Shown: positions 51,824-61,581, counted from the first letter of the stretch. The stretch is 64,000 bases of DNA from Deinococcus soli (ex Cha et al. 2016) (GCF_001007995.1 NZ_CP011389.1:372001-436000), one strand, 5' to 3'. Numbers and translations are program-made. Notes: a model not told the origin generated them from the sequence alone.

Positions 51824-51997
51824 ATGGCACTCTGGCTTGTGTTCGGTTTCATCCTCCTCAGCGCGACCCTGATCCTGGCGATGACGTTCGGCCCGCTGCG
51901 CGCGGCGGCGAACGTGCGGGTCATCCGGATGATCGCGTACGTGCAGTACGCGGCGGCGCTGCTGCTCTTGGGCGCGCGCCTGACCGGGAAGGCATGA
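51824..51997 (+). CDS. Small membrane protein (57 aa)
   Basis: Two hydrophobic helices: MALWLVFGFILLSATLILAM and YVQYAAALLLLGARL. TATCCT (51811-51816) is seven bases before the ATG, and the stop overlaps the MBL gene by ATGA. Too short for routine calling, but the promoter and coupling support it. Function unknown. Confidence 0.75.
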   Translation: MALWLVFGFILLSATLILAMTFGPLRAAANVRVIRMIAYVQYAAALLLLGARLTGKA

Positions 51998-52896
51998 CAG
52001 TCCACACGCTCGACCTGAACTTCCAGAACACGCCGGGGGTGATCGCGTCCAGCGTGTTCGACACCGGGGACGGGCTGGCGGTCGTGGATACCGGGCCGGG
52101 CAGCACCCTGGGCGCGCTGGCGACCGGGCTGGGCGGGCTGGGCGCATCGCTGGCGGACGTGCGGCACGTGCTGCTCACGCACATTCACTTCGACCACGCG
52201 GGCGCGGCGGGCACGGTGCTGGACCGGGTGCCGCAGGCCCGCGCGTACGTGCACGAACGCGGCGCGGCGCACCTGTCGCGCCCGGAGCGGCTGCTGGCGA
52301 GCGCCACGCAGATCTACGGCGAGCACATGGACACCCTGTGGGGCCCCATGCAGCCCATCGATCCCGGGCGCCTGACCGTCCTGAAGGGTGGCGAGGCGTT
52401 GACGATGGGCCGAGTGCCCGTGCAGGTGCACTACACGCCGGGTCACGCCGTGCACCACGTCTCGTACCACGCCGGGGACGCCCTGTTCCTGGGGGACGTG
52501 GGGGGCATCCGGCTGGACGTTGCCCAGACACCCCGCGCGCCCACGCCCCCGCCGGACATCAATCTGGAGGCGTGGCGGGACAGTCTCTCCGTGCTGGAGA
52601 CGCTGGACGCCCGGACGCTGCACCTCGCGCATTTCGGGGCGTACCCGAACACGCCCGCCCACTGGGCCGGGCTGCGCGCGACCATGACCGCCGACGCCGA
52701 GCGCGTCCGCGCGGGCCTGACGGCCGGACTGGACTCGCAGGCCATCACGACCGCCTTCACCGAGGAGCTTATGCACGACCTGTCCCTGGAAGACCCGACT
52801 CTGCCCGCCCGTTACGATTTCGCGTGCCCGCCGTGGATGAGCGTACAGGGCCTGCTGCGCTACTGGGCGCGGCAGGCGGCGCGGGGGACGGCCTGA
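51994..52896 (+). CDS. Metallo-beta-lactamase-fold hydrolase
   Basis: 300 residues. Zinc motif VLLTHIHFDHAGAAG (HxHxDH), later HYTPGHAVHHVSYH, FLGDVGG and LAHFGA. A broad hydrolase; substrate unknown. Coupled upstream to the small membrane protein and downstream to purD (TGATG). Confidence 0.9.
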   Translation: MTVHTLDLNFQNTPGVIASSVFDTGDGLAVVDTGPGSTLGALATGLGGLGASLADVRHVLLTHIHFDHAGAAGTVLDRVPQARAYVHERGAAHLSRPERLLASATQIYGEHMDTLWGPMQPIDPGRLTVLKGGEALTMGRVPVQVHYTPGHAVHHVSYHAGDALFLGDVGGIRLDVAQTPRAPTPPPDINLEAWRDSLSVLETLDARTLHLAHFGAYPNTPAHWAGLRATMTADAERVRAGLTAGLDSQAITTAFTEELMHDLSLEDPTLPARYDFACPPWMSVQGLLRYWARQAARGTA

Positions 52897-54149
52897 TGCG
52901 CGTCCTGGTGATCGGCGGCGGCGGGCGTGAGCACGCGATCGTGCACGCCTGCGTCCGCGCGGGGCACGAGGTGCTGTGCACGCCCGGCAACCCCGGCATC
53001 GGGGGGATGGCCCGCGTGATCGGCAGCGCGCAGGACGCCGCGAGCCTCGCGCAGCTGGCCCGCACCGAGGCGGCAGACGTGGTGATCGTGGGGCCGGAGG
53101 CGTACCTCGCGGCGGGCGTCGTGGACGAGTGCGAGGCACTGGGCATCCCGGCGTTCGGCCCGTCGCGCGCCGCGAGCCGCCTGGAGGGCGACAAGGCCTG
53201 GAGCAAGGCGTTCATGCACCGCCACGGCATCCCGACCGCCGCGCACCACACCTTCAGTGACCTGGGCGCGGCCGGGGCGCACGTGGCGGCCCTGACGCCG
53301 CCCATCGTGGTGAAGGACGCGGGCCTGAAGGCCGGGAAGGGCGTCACCATCGCCCACACCGCCGAGGAGGCGCACGCGGCGCTGCGGGACATCTTCACGC
53401 AGCCGGGCGCCCAGGCGGTCATCGAGGACTTCATGACCGGGCAGGAGGTCACGGTGCTGGCCCTTACCGACGGCAGCGCCTATGCCCTGACGCCACCCAG
53501 CCAGGACCACAAGACCATCCACGACGGCGACACCGGCCCCATGACCGGCGGGATGGGCGTCATCTGCCCCTTCTCCATCAGCGCCGAGACGCTGGAGGTC
53601 GTACGGCGCGACATCATCGAACCTACCCTGGCGGGCATGCGCGCGGACGGGCACCCGTTCCGGGGCGTGCTGTACGCCGGGCTGATGCTCACGCCGCAGG
53701 GCCCGAAGGTCGTGGAGTTCAACGCCCGCTTCGGCGACCCCGAGGCGGAAGCGGTGCTGCCTCTGCTGGAGAGTGACCTCGCGCGGCACGCCCTGGACGC
53801 CGCGCGCGGCCAGCTTCAGCCGGAGGACGTACGCTTCCGCGACGCTGCGAGTGCCACCATCATCCTCGCCGCGCCCGGCTACCCCGGCGAACCGCAGAAA
53901 GGCATTCCCCTCACCCTCCCCGAACCCGGGCCCGACGAGGTCATCTACCACGCGGGCACCACGGGCAGCGCCGCCGAGCTGATCAGCAGCGGGGGCCGCG
54001 TGCTGGCCGTCACCGCTGTCGCGGACACCCTGAACGGCGCGCTGGGCCGCGCGTACGCCCTCGCGGACCGCGTGGATTTCCCCGGCGCGCAACTGCGACG
54101 CGACATCGGCGCCCGCATCGGCGCGGCCCCTGACCCCACGCCCGTTTGA
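52896..54149 (+). CDS. purD: Phosphoribosylamine-glycine ligase
   Basis: Second step of purine synthesis. 417-residue ATP-grasp enzyme: MRVLVIGGGGREHAIVHA, VVIVGPEAYLAAGVVDE, GDKAWSKAFMHRHGIPTA, GLKAGKGVTI, SQDHKTIHDGDTGPMTGGMGV and FNARFGDPEAEAVLP. Overlaps the MBL stop by one base. Confidence 0.97.
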   Translation: MRVLVIGGGGREHAIVHACVRAGHEVLCTPGNPGIGGMARVIGSAQDAASLAQLARTEAADVVIVGPEAYLAAGVVDECEALGIPAFGPSRAASRLEGDKAWSKAFMHRHGIPTAAHHTFSDLGAAGAHVAALTPPIVVKDAGLKAGKGVTIAHTAEEAHAALRDIFTQPGAQAVIEDFMTGQEVTVLALTDGSAYALTPPSQDHKTIHDGDTGPMTGGMGVICPFSISAETLEVVRRDIIEPTLAGMRADGHPFRGVLYAGLMLTPQGPKVVEFNARFGDPEAEAVLPLLESDLARHALDAARGQLQPEDVRFRDAASATIILAAPGYPGEPQKGIPLTLPEPGPDEVIYHAGTTGSAAELISSGGRVLAVTAVADTLNGALGRAYALADRVDFPGAQLRRDIGARIGAAPDPTPV

Positions 54150-54187
54150 CCAGCCCGCGCGCACGCGCTACCATTCCCCACGCACCG

Positions 54188-54269
<82 letters not shown>

Positions 54270-54275
54270 AGGTAT

Positions 54276-54314
54276 GCAGATGCCCTCGCTCCCAGCGGGG
54301 GTATTTGCATCTGC
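54276..54314 (+). terminator. Nested hairpin after tRNA-Leu
   Basis: GCAGATGC / GCATCTGC enclosing CCCTCGCT / AGCGGGGG. Position fits a tRNA terminator, though only TATTT provides a short T stretch. Confidence 0.55.
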
Positions 54315-54416
54315 TCCGTCCGGGGACCGGGTTAACCGGGCCTGAACAACCTGTGCGAGAGCACGAAGTGACCGTTCTCCAGATGCACCCCCAGAAACAG
54401 TGCACTGAACCCCTGG

Positions 54417-54549
54417 CAGGGGTTTCCAGTTCCATTGAAGGGCCAACACCACGCCCTTCAGTTCCACTTCCAACCGCTGGTGTTGTCAGGTGCTCGCTCT
54501 GCTCGTTCAGGAGTACGGAAGGTACCTTCCATACTCCTGAATTCTGCTG
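54417..54549 (-). repeat. Structured repeat A, copy 3 (inverted)
   Basis: Reverse copy of 45081-45212, differing at few positions. In the A orientation the first hairpin is CAGGAGTATGGAAGG / CCTTCCGTACTCCTG, so the stem differs in sequence from copy 2 but stays paired (one pair is G-T wobble). The rest of the 54.27-54.74 kb gap holds no gene I can support; 54550-54737 shows nothing recognisable. Confidence 0.85.
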
Positions 54550-54737
54550 TGAGATCGGGATCTCCACCTTCAGATTTCCCAGGCTCGGACGGCGGCAGGG
54601 AACGTCGTGTCCAAGTTCAAGACATTCGGGGCAGGCGTTGCCTCCCCCGAACTCCTCTTTTCACGACTGCGCCAGCAGTTTCCAACAGTCGCGTAGCACC
54701 CTGGCGTGAACGGTCTTCGGTTTACTCCGGACAACGG

Positions 54738-55820
54738 TCAGGTGGTCCGGGTGCCGCGCGCGTACGGAGCGGGCAGCGTGTGCTCTGCACCGAGATTGCG
54801 GGCCGCGGCCTGCACCCAGTGTGGGTCGCCCAGTACGGGGCGGGCCAGGGCGATCAGGTCGGCGTCCCCGTTGCGCAAGATGGCCTCGGCACGCTCTGGA
54901 GTGTCGATCATGCCGACGGTCATGACGGTCAGGTCCGGCACAGCCGCCTTGACCTGCGCCGCGAAGGGAGTCTGGTAGCCGGGCGCGGGCGTGATCTGCT
55001 GCTCGGGCGTCAGGCCGCCGCTGCTGAGGTCCAGCACGTCCACGCCCTCGCGGGCGAGCAGGCCTGCCAGCACGACGGTCTGTGATTCGTCCCAGCCGCC
55101 GGGCGCCCAGTCGGTGGCGCTCAGGCGCACGAACAGCGGCTTGTGGTGCGGCCAGACCTCCCGCACGGCGCGTGTGACCTCCAGCACGAGGCGGGTGCGG
55201 TTCTCAAAGCTCCCCCCATACTCATCAGTCCGGCTGTTCGCCAGTGGCGAGAGGAACTGGTGCAGCAGGTAGCCGTGCGCAGCGTGGATCTCGACCACGT
55301 CGAACCCCGCAATCTCGGCGCGGCGGGCGGCCTGCCGGAACGCCCCGACGATGCCGGCGATATCTTCCGTCGTCATGGCGTGCGGTTGGGGGAACGACTC
55401 GTTGTAGGCGCTGGCGTCCGGACCGATCACGTCCCAGCCGCCCCGCTCGGGTGGCACCGCGCCGCGCCCGCGCCACGGGGCGTAGGTGCTCGCCTTGCGG
55501 CCTGCGTGGGCCAGCTGCACGCCGATCAGCCCGCCCTGCGCGTGCACGAAATCCGTCACGCGACCCAGCGGGATGATCTGTCGGTCCTCCCACAGGCCCA
55601 GATCCTCGGGGCTGATGCGGCCCTCGGGACTCACGGCGGTTGCCTCGGCGATGATCAGGCCCGTCCCGGCCAGCGCGTACTGTCCCAGGTGCACCAGATG
55701 GAAGTCGTTCGCCAGTCCGCCCTGCGCGGAGTACATGCACATGGGGGACACGACCACGCGGTTGGGCAGCGTCACGTCGCGGAGTTTCAGCGGCTGGAAC
55801 AGCAGGGGACCTTCAGTCAT
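54738..55820 (-). CDS. Old Yellow Enzyme, YqjM-like NADPH oxidoreductase
   Basis: 360 residues, FMN TIM barrel. SPMCMYSA carries the Cys that marks the YqjM class; QLAHAGRKAST, EIHAAHGYLLHQFLSPLANSRTDEYGG and VRLSATDW follow. Reduces enones and related electrophiles, a detoxification role. TAGATT (55827-55832, minus) six bases before the ATG. Confidence 0.93.
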   Translation of the reverse strand: MTEGPLLFQPLKLRDVTLPNRVVVSPMCMYSAQGGLANDFHLVHLGQYALAGTGLIIAEATAVSPEGRISPEDLGLWEDRQIIPLGRVTDFVHAQGGLIGVQLAHAGRKASTYAPWRGRGAVPPERGGWDVIGPDASAYNESFPQPHAMTTEDIAGIVGAFRQAARRAEIAGFDVVEIHAAHGYLLHQFLSPLANSRTDEYGGSFENRTRLVLEVTRAVREVWPHHKPLFVRLSATDWAPGGWDESQTVVLAGLLAREGVDVLDLSSGGLTPEQQITPAPGYQTPFAAQVKAAVPDLTVMTVGMIDTPERAEAILRNGDADLIALARPVLGDPHWVQAAARNLGAEHTLPAPYARGTRTT

Positions 55821-55891
55821 GCGCCGAATCTAGGCCCGCACGCCCCTCCCCTGCCAGTCCCGTCGCGTTCACGCGACCCTGAGACCTGACT

Positions 55892-56476
55892 TCAGCGGCG
55901 GGCCTGCCAGCGCGCGTGCGCCTGCGCCGCCTGCGTCCCGGCGAGCGTCCAGAACATGGTCTCGAGGTCGTGCAGAGCGGCGGCGTCCGCACCCGCGCGG
56001 GTCGGTTGCCGGTAGGGGGTCGCTTCCAGCCGCACCAGCAACGTCCGGTGAGCCCCGAGGGTGAGGCTGCGCTCGGCGGCGAGCAGGACCGCCGGCTCGG
56101 GCGCGCTACGGGCCGCTGTCACGAGCGCCGCGTACGCGCCGGACAATTCCTGCAAGGCCCGGATATCCGGGGCATACACCCAGGGACCGTGCTCGCCCAG
56201 CAGGGCCAGGAAGCCCGTCCACTCGGCGCGCAGCACTGCCGGGACGACCTCCCGCGCGCCCACGTCCGGCGTCAGCCAGGGGCGCACACCCAGCAGGTCT
56301 GCCCTGAACCAGCGTTCCCCGGCGAACTCCGCCCCGGCCCGCGCGGCCTCGCTGGGACCGCCGATGTCGCGCAGTTCCGCCAGATGCGCCAGCCGCGCCC
56401 GCGCGCCCTCCGGCAGAGGCTGCGAGCGGGGGCGCAGTAGGCCCAGCGCCGCCCAGCGGGCCGGCAGGTCCGCCAT
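55892..56476 (-). CDS. Hypothetical protein at end of ABC exporter operon
   Basis: 194 residues, Ala/Leu/Arg-rich and mostly helical, no signal or membrane segment. Patches: LAHLAELRDIGGPSEAARAG and ERWFRADLLGVRPWLTPDV. Overlaps the preceding permease by one base (TGATG), so it belongs to the operon. Family not recognised. Confidence 0.75.
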   Translation of the reverse strand: MADLPARWAALGLLRPRSQPLPEGARARLAHLAELRDIGGPSEAARAGAEFAGERWFRADLLGVRPWLTPDVGAREVVPAVLRAEWTGFLALLGEHGPWVYAPDIRALQELSGAYAALVTAARSAPEPAVLLAAERSLTLGAHRTLLVRLEATPYRQPTRAGADAAALHDLETMFWTLAGTQAAQAHARWQARR

Positions 56477-57264
56477 CAGCTGCTCGCGCTCGTGTAGCTC
56501 GCCACCGCGTACCGCCAGAACCAGCGCGTACCCAGGAACAGGGCCGCCGCGATGAGCGGAGACGCCAGCGCCAATCCCCCACCCAGCGCGCCCGTCAGCG
56601 CCTGCGCGGGCACGGTCGTGATGAACGCCACCGGCAGCACGAACGTCAGCACGAACCGCACCGGCACCGGGAACGCCGCCACCGGGAACCGCGCCGCGCC
56701 GAACACGCCGCTGAACAGTTCCGTGACGTTCTGCGTCTTCACGAACCAGAACGCCGTCGTGCTCAGGCCCAGGTAGATGCAGTACACGATCACCACCGCC
56801 GACCCGTACAGCATCGCCGCCGCCAGCGCCCCGCCCGGTGTGACATCCAGCCCGGACGCCGCGTACCCGATCAGACCCAGCCCGATCAGCAGGTCCGGGA
56901 AGCGCAGCACGTTCAGGTTCCGGGTACTCACGTTGAACTGCGCGTCGATGGGCTTCAGCAGCGTGAAATCCATGTTCCCCGTCCGCACGGCCTCCGCGAT
57001 CTTCGACATGTTCGGCTGGATGAACACGCTGATCACGCCCTCGGTCAGCATGAAAAAGCCCGTCACGAGCAGCGCCTCCCGGAACGACCAGCCGCCCACC
57101 TGCGTCACGCCCGGCTGACCGAACAGAATGCTGAGCCCCAGCAGCGTCACCCCCACCTCACCCAGACTCGCCAGCACCGCACCCAGGAAGTTCGCGCGGT
57201 ACTCCAGCTGCGCCGACAGGGTGGCCCCCACGAAGATGCGCACGAGGCGCAGGTACCGCCTCAC
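56476..57264 (-). CDS. ABC-2 type permease (DUF990) 2
   Basis: 262 residues with about six membrane helices. MRRYLRLVRIFVGATLSAQLEYRANFL and GNMDFTLLKPIDAQFNV match the DUF990/ABC-2 group. It pairs with the 57.4-kb permease and the ATPase to form an exporter of unknown cargo. Separated from that permease by a heptamer hairpin. Confidence 0.9.
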   Translation of the reverse strand: MRRYLRLVRIFVGATLSAQLEYRANFLGAVLASLGEVGVTLLGLSILFGQPGVTQVGGWSFREALLVTGFFMLTEGVISVFIQPNMSKIAEAVRTGNMDFTLLKPIDAQFNVSTRNLNVLRFPDLLIGLGLIGYAASGLDVTPGGALAAAMLYGSAVVIVYCIYLGLSTTAFWFVKTQNVTELFSGVFGAARFPVAAFPVPVRFVLTFVLPVAFITTVPAQALTGALGGGLALASPLIAAALFLGTRWFWRYAVASYTSASS

Positions 57265-57280
57265 GGGGCCCTCCGGGCGG

Positions 57281-57358
57281 GTTGATAGGTGATGGTTGAT
57301 GGTTGATGGAACAACATCTGCACGATTCTTTCAACCATCAACATTCGACCTTCAACGG
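57281..57358. repeat. Heptamer-repeat hairpin (TTGATGG type) inside ABC operon
   Basis: GTGATGGTTGATGGTTGATGG on the left and CAACCATCAACATTCGACC on the right, ~20-base loop. It interrupts an otherwise tightly coupled operon. Confidence 0.7.
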
Positions 57359-57364
57359 CCCCCC

Positions 57365-58168
57365 TCATGCGCCCACCGCGCCGTATTTACGCAGGCCGAT
57401 CCGCCAGACGATCAGGCGCACCACCCAGAACACCGCGAGCCACACGAGAAGTACCAGGGCGCCGCGCCCGGCCTGAGCCAGGGTGGCCTTTCCGGCCAGG
57501 AGTTGCGCGGGGAGGCCCAGCATGTACGGGAACGGCGTCCAGACGGCGACGCACTGCACCCAATCGGGGTAGAAGGCCAGGGGTGCGAACATGCCACCCA
57601 GCGCGGCGTACACCAGCCACACGACCTCCTGAAAGGACGCGCTGCTCTCGGTCCAGAAGGCCAGCAGGCCGATGGCGTACTCATACAGGAACCGCACGCT
57701 GAAGCCCAGCGCGGCCAGTCCCAGGGCCGCCGGGTACGCCCACCACTCGCGGGTGAAGGACGCGCCGGACAGCCACGTGAACACCCCCACCAGTGCCAGC
57801 AGCGGCACGATCCGCACCAGCCGCTCGGCGACGTGCGACGCGACGTGCAGCCACATGGGGTCCACCGGGCGCAGCAGCTGCGGCGACAGCGTCCCCTGAC
57901 GGATCTGGAAGTCCAGCTCGTGCGACACCCACACGACCAGCAGCTGCGACACCAGCCACGTGGACAGGAAGTAGGTGGCGAACTCCGGCGCGCTGTACCC
58001 GCGGATCTGCCCACCGGGCGCGGCGGCGGCCTGCGCCATCCACACGAGCATCATGACCAGGGACAGCGTGCCCGACAGCATCCAGATCACGACCTCGGCG
58101 CGGTACTCGGCCATCTCCGCGAAGCGCGTAGCGAACAGCACCCGCGCCTTGAACGCCAGCGCCCTCAC
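57365..58168 (-). CDS. ABC-2 type permease (DUF990) 1
   Basis: 267 residues, about six membrane helices. MRALAFKARVLFATRFAEMAEYRAEVVIWM and RQGTLSPQLLRPVDPMWLHVAS place it with DUF990 permeases. GTG start overlaps the ATPase stop (GTGA). Confidence 0.9.
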   Translation of the reverse strand: MRALAFKARVLFATRFAEMAEYRAEVVIWMLSGTLSLVMMLVWMAQAAAAPGGQIRGYSAPEFATYFLSTWLVSQLLVVWVSHELDFQIRQGTLSPQLLRPVDPMWLHVASHVAERLVRIVPLLALVGVFTWLSGASFTREWWAYPAALGLAALGFSVRFLYEYAIGLLAFWTESSASFQEVVWLVYAALGGMFAPLAFYPDWVQCVAVWTPFPYMLGLPAQLLAGKATLAQAGRGALVLLVWLAVFWVVRLIVWRIGLRKYGAVGA

Positions 58169-59208
58169 ACAGGCTCCGGGGTGCGTTCCGGCTGACCAGC
58201 CTGACCGGCCCGCGCGCCGAACAGGGACGCCATCACGCTCTCGATACTGGGGTCCTCCACCGTCAGGTCCGCCACGTCCAGCTCCGCCAACAGCGCCGCC
58301 GCCCGCTCACTGACCAGCGCGCGCGGCACCGTCAGCTCGGCGCTCAGGCCGTCCACGCGCACCTCCGACCCGAAGCGGCCCAGCTCGTCTGCCGTCGCTG
58401 GGCGGCGCAATTGCAGCCGCACGGTCTTCCCCCCGCCGCCCTGCTCGGCCAGGCGCGCCAGGTCCCCGTCGAACACCACCTCGCCCCGGTCGATCACCAG
58501 GATGCGGCGCGCCAGGGCCGTCACGTCCGCCATGTAATGGCTCGTGAGCATCACCGTCGCCCCGTACCGCGCGTTGTAGTCCTGCACGAACGCCCGCACC
58601 GACTCCTGCATGTTCACGTCCAGCCCGATCGTCGGCTCATCCAGGAACAGCACCTTCGGGCGGTGCAGCAGCGCCGCCGCCAGCTCGCACTTCATCCGTT
58701 CGCCCAGCGACAGCTTGCGCACCTGCTTCTTCAGGATGCCCTCCAGGCCCAGCACCTCCGTGAACTCGGCCATCGTCGCCCGGAACTGCGCGTCCGGGAT
58801 CTCGTAGATCGCCTGATTCACCAGGAACGAATCCAGCGCCGGGAGGTCCCAGATGAGCTGCTGCTTCTGCCCCATCACCAGCGTGATCTGCCGCAGGAAC
58901 GCGTTCTCCCGCCGCCCCGGCTCGAAGCCCGCCACGCGCACCTCACCGCCCGACGGGTGCAGCAGGCCCGACAGCATCTTCAGGGTCGTGGTCTTCCCCG
59001 CCCCGTTCGGGCCCAGGAACCCCACCACCTCACCCGGCGCCAGGTCGAACGACACGCCCCGCACCGCCTCCACCACCCGCGACCTGCGGCTCACGAACGA
59101 CCGCAGGCTCCCCAGGAACCCCGGCTCCTTCTCGTGCACCACGTACCCCTTGCGCAGGTCACGCACCCGCACCGCCGCGTCCTCCGCCCCACCCCGATCA
59201 CCCGTCAT
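58165..59208 (-). CDS. ABC transporter ATP-binding protein
   Basis: 347 residues. Walker A GPNGAGKTT, Q-loop VMGQKQQLIWDLP, signature LSLGERMKCELA, Walker B KVLFLDEPTIGLD and His in TSHYMADVTA. C-terminal extension as in ABC-2 exporters. TACCCT (59217-59222, minus) eight bases before ATG 59206-59208, so the operon starts here. Confidence 0.94.
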   Translation of the reverse strand: MTGDRGGAEDAAVRVRDLRKGYVVHEKEPGFLGSLRSFVSRRSRVVEAVRGVSFDLAPGEVVGFLGPNGAGKTTTLKMLSGLLHPSGGEVRVAGFEPGRRENAFLRQITLVMGQKQQLIWDLPALDSFLVNQAIYEIPDAQFRATMAEFTEVLGLEGILKKQVRKLSLGERMKCELAAALLHRPKVLFLDEPTIGLDVNMQESVRAFVQDYNARYGATVMLTSHYMADVTALARRILVIDRGEVVFDGDLARLAEQGGGGKTVRLQLRRPATADELGRFGSEVRVDGLSAELTVPRALVSERAAALLAELDVADLTVEDPSIESVMASLFGARAGQAGQPERTPEPV

Positions 59209-59304
59209 GATCACCCAGGGTACGCCAGCACCCAAAACGCCGCCACCCGCTACGCCAGAACGCGTAACGGGCGGTCAGGATGGTTTTTACCCAAGTGGGT
59301 CACA

Positions 59305-59415
59305 CGCCCCCTCACCCTTCCAGCGCTGACGCGCCTCTGCTGCGCAGCTCTGCGAGTCCCTCCCTCTCTGCTCCGCAGCTCGCTGAGTCCCACAGGGGGA
59401 GAGGGAACAAGGGAA
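59305..59415 (+). repeat. Repeat C, copy 1
   Basis: About 110 bp, starting CGCCCCCTCACCCTTCC and ending at ...CACAGGGGGAGAGGG. It is nearly identical to the reverse of 62654-62761. It contains two similar sub-blocks (CTGCGCAGCTCTGCGAGTCCC and CTCCGCAGCTCGCTGAGTCCC). No ORF. Sits between the ABC exporter and rpiA. Confidence 0.85.
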
Positions 59416-59419
59416 CGGT

Positions 59420-60103
59420 TCAGCGGGGCGTCAGTTCGGTCACGCCGTCCGGGGCCGCCACGAAGGCCCGCTCGGCCATGCCCAGGAACAGCCCCGTGTC
59501 CACGACGCCCAGCGTGCCCTTCAGCTGGCGTTCCAGCGCGGCGATATCCGTCCCGGCAGGAATCTGCGCGTCGAAAATGTAATTCCCGTTGTCCGTCACG
59601 TACGGCTGCGCGCCCGACTGCCGCAACCGCCCCGACGGGAGGATGACGCGCAGGCGCTCGATGGTGCTCAGGAACCCGAACCGGGCGATCTCGATGGGCA
59701 GCGCGGACTTCTCGCCGATGTGCTCCACCAGTTTCGTGTGATCGGCGATCACGATGAACCGCCGCGCCTGCACCTCTGTCAGTTTCTCGCGCAGCAGCGC
59801 CCCGCCCAGACCCTTGATCAGGTCGAGGTTCGGCGCGATCTCGTCCGCACCGTCAATTGCGATATCCAGCGGACGCGGGTCGAGCGGCTCCACGGGAATG
59901 CCCACCTGCCGGGCCAGCGTGTCACTCGCCTCGCTGGTTGCCACGCCCACCACGCCCGTCAGTTCACCCGCCGCGAGTTTCCGGCCGATCTCCTCGATGG
60001 CGTACTTCGCGGTGCTGCCCGTCCCCAGGCCCACCCGGTCCCCACTCTTCACCAGGGCAACGGCACGCAGGGCCGCCTCGCGCTTCAACGCCTCCAGATC
60101 CAT
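59420..60103 (-). CDS. rpiA: Ribose-5-phosphate isomerase A
   Basis: 227 residues. Interconverts ribose-5- and ribulose-5-phosphate in the pentose pathway. Motifs: GDRVGLGTGSTAKYAIEEIG, DIAIDGADEIAPNLDLIKGLGGALLREK and EIARFGFLSTIERL. ATG overlaps the bcp stop (TGATG). Confidence 0.95.
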   Translation of the reverse strand: MDLEALKREAALRAVALVKSGDRVGLGTGSTAKYAIEEIGRKLAAGELTGVVGVATSEASDTLARQVGIPVEPLDPRPLDIAIDGADEIAPNLDLIKGLGGALLREKLTEVQARRFIVIADHTKLVEHIGEKSALPIEIARFGFLSTIERLRVILPSGRLRQSGAQPYVTDNGNYIFDAQIPAGTDIAALERQLKGTLGVVDTGLFLGMAERAFVAAPDGVTELTPR

Positions 60104-60600
60104 CAGTTCCCACCCTTCGCCGCGCGGTCCTTCTCGATGGCCGCCGCCACGTGGTCCGCGTGCCCGTCCACCTTCACCGCCAGCCACGACTTCACCAGCC
60201 GGCCATCCGGGCCGATCAGGAAGGTCTGACGCTTGATGCCCTCCGTGACCTTCCCGTACATGTTCTTCGTCCCGAACGACCCGATGGACCGCAGGAACAC
60301 CGCGCCCGGATCACTCAGCAGCGGGAACGGCAGGCTGAACTTCTCCGCGAACCGCGCGTGACTGTCCGCGTCATCCGCGCTCACGCCCAGAATCGCCGCG
60401 CCACGCTCGCGCAGCAGCACGTTGTCCCGGAAATCACACGCCTCCCGCGTGCACCCCGGCGTGTCGTCCTTCGGGTACACGTACAGCACCACGTACCGCC
60501 CCACGAAATCAGGCAGCGAATGCGCCTGCCCCGCCGCGTCCATCAACGTGAACGCCGGGAACGCCTCCCCCACCACCGGAACCTGCACCGAATCACTCAT
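60103..60600 (-). CDS. bcp: Thioredoxin-dependent peroxiredoxin
   Basis: 165 residues of the BCP/PrxQ class. PKDDTPGCTREACDF gives the peroxidatic Cys and, four residues later, the resolving Cys. Removes peroxides in the cytoplasm. TAGGCT (60607-60612, minus) six bases before ATG. rpiA follows in the same unit. Confidence 0.94.
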   Translation of the reverse strand: MSDSVQVPVVGEAFPAFTLMDAAGQAHSLPDFVGRYVVLYVYPKDDTPGCTREACDFRDNVLLRERGAAILGVSADDADSHARFAEKFSLPFPLLSDPGAVFLRSIGSFGTKNMYGKVTEGIKRQTFLIGPDGRLVKSWLAVKVDGHADHVAAAIEKDRAAKGGN

Positions 60601-60650
60601 GCGCCCAGCCTAGCGCGCCCCAGCAGGAGCCTGTCCAGCCCGCGCGGGTG

Positions 60651-61181
60651 TCACGAGGCTGGCGACACAAAGGCCTGGATGGCCGGAAGCAGCGGGAACG
60701 TGTTGCGGGCCAGTTGATGTTCCACCTCCCGCGCCGTGGCCCAGGCCAGTGCGTGCTGCTCCGGGGTGATCTCGCCACTGTGCAGGGCGGTGTCGAGTTC
60801 GTCCGCGTCGATGATTTCCGGAACGCCGGGCGTCCAGTCGGCGCTCAGGGTGGCGCGCACGTCGAGGTACAGGTCGTCCAGCCACGGTATCCCGTCCTCG
60901 CCCAGTCCGGTGGCGGCGCACACGTCCGCGTAGGCGAACACGGGCGTTTCTCCGTTCAGGATGACCAGCAGCGCCGCGTGTCCCTGTGGGGGCACCAGCG
61001 TCAGCCAGCGCGCTCCGACCGCCAGGGTGGGCACCGTGACCCCCTGCACGGTCACCGCGTGCGGCTCTGGAACGTGCGTGAAGGTCACGTCCACCAGCCA
61101 GCCCTCAGGCAGCGTCACGACGCGCTGCGTGCCCTGCACACCGGGAAAGAACTGGAGGTACCGGCCATCCTTGCGCTTCAC
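60651..61181 (-). CDS. DUF402 protein (1)
   Basis: 176 residues. VKRKDGRYLQFFPG at the start, then the DUF402 core GIPWLDDLYLDVRATL...VPEIIDADELDTALHSGEITPEQHALAWATARE. GTG 61179-61181 is chosen because TACCCT lies six bases upstream. DUF402 proteins include nucleoside di/triphosphatases; reaction not certain. Paralogue of the gene at 62035. Confidence 0.85.
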   Translation of the reverse strand: MKRKDGRYLQFFPGVQGTQRVVTLPEGWLVDVTFTHVPEPHAVTVQGVTVPTLAVGARWLTLVPPQGHAALLVILNGETPVFAYADVCAATGLGEDGIPWLDDLYLDVRATLSADWTPGVPEIIDADELDTALHSGEITPEQHALAWATAREVEHQLARNTFPLLPAIQAFVSPAS

Positions 61182-61407
61182 GCCCGCAGGGTAGGGCAAG
61201 GGTGAAGCGCTGCACCCCGCAGGTGCCGTAAGAACGGCGGTTCACGGTAGATGCCGTGACTTCGTGCAGGACACCGCACAGACGAATGGTCGCACGACGA
61301 CGGACTCGAATCAACGGTGGTGATCGAGCCTGCAATGCATGACTGACTCCCGCTCACAGGTCGCATGTGCGACGCCGCTGGCGTGCTCTCGACCATAAGC
61401 TGAGCTG

Positions 61408-61581
61408 GTGAAGTCGTTCCGCGCTGCACTCGCTTTCCTGATCTTTGCCTCATGCGCTCCTACGCAGACCACCCACGGCTCCCTGTATGACGCCATTTTC
61501 AGCGCTGCTAAAAACGAGCCCCTCACGTCCTCCATCAAGGCCAGTCAACTCACCGCGCGATTCCGGAGGGCCAAGGCATGA
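61408..61581 (+). CDS. Small lipoprotein (57 aa)
   Basis: MKSFRAALAFLIFASCAPTQ: signal with lipobox FASC. The mature part (~40 residues, ending LTARFRRAKA) is basic and soluble. TAAGCT (61396-61401) is six bases before GTG, and the stop overlaps RidA by ATGA. No family recognised; promoter and coupling make a real gene likely. The 61200-61407 stretch upstream contains nothing else recognisable. Confidence 0.7.
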   Translation: MKSFRAALAFLIFASCAPTQTTHGSLYDAIFSAAKNEPLTSSIKASQLTARFRRAKA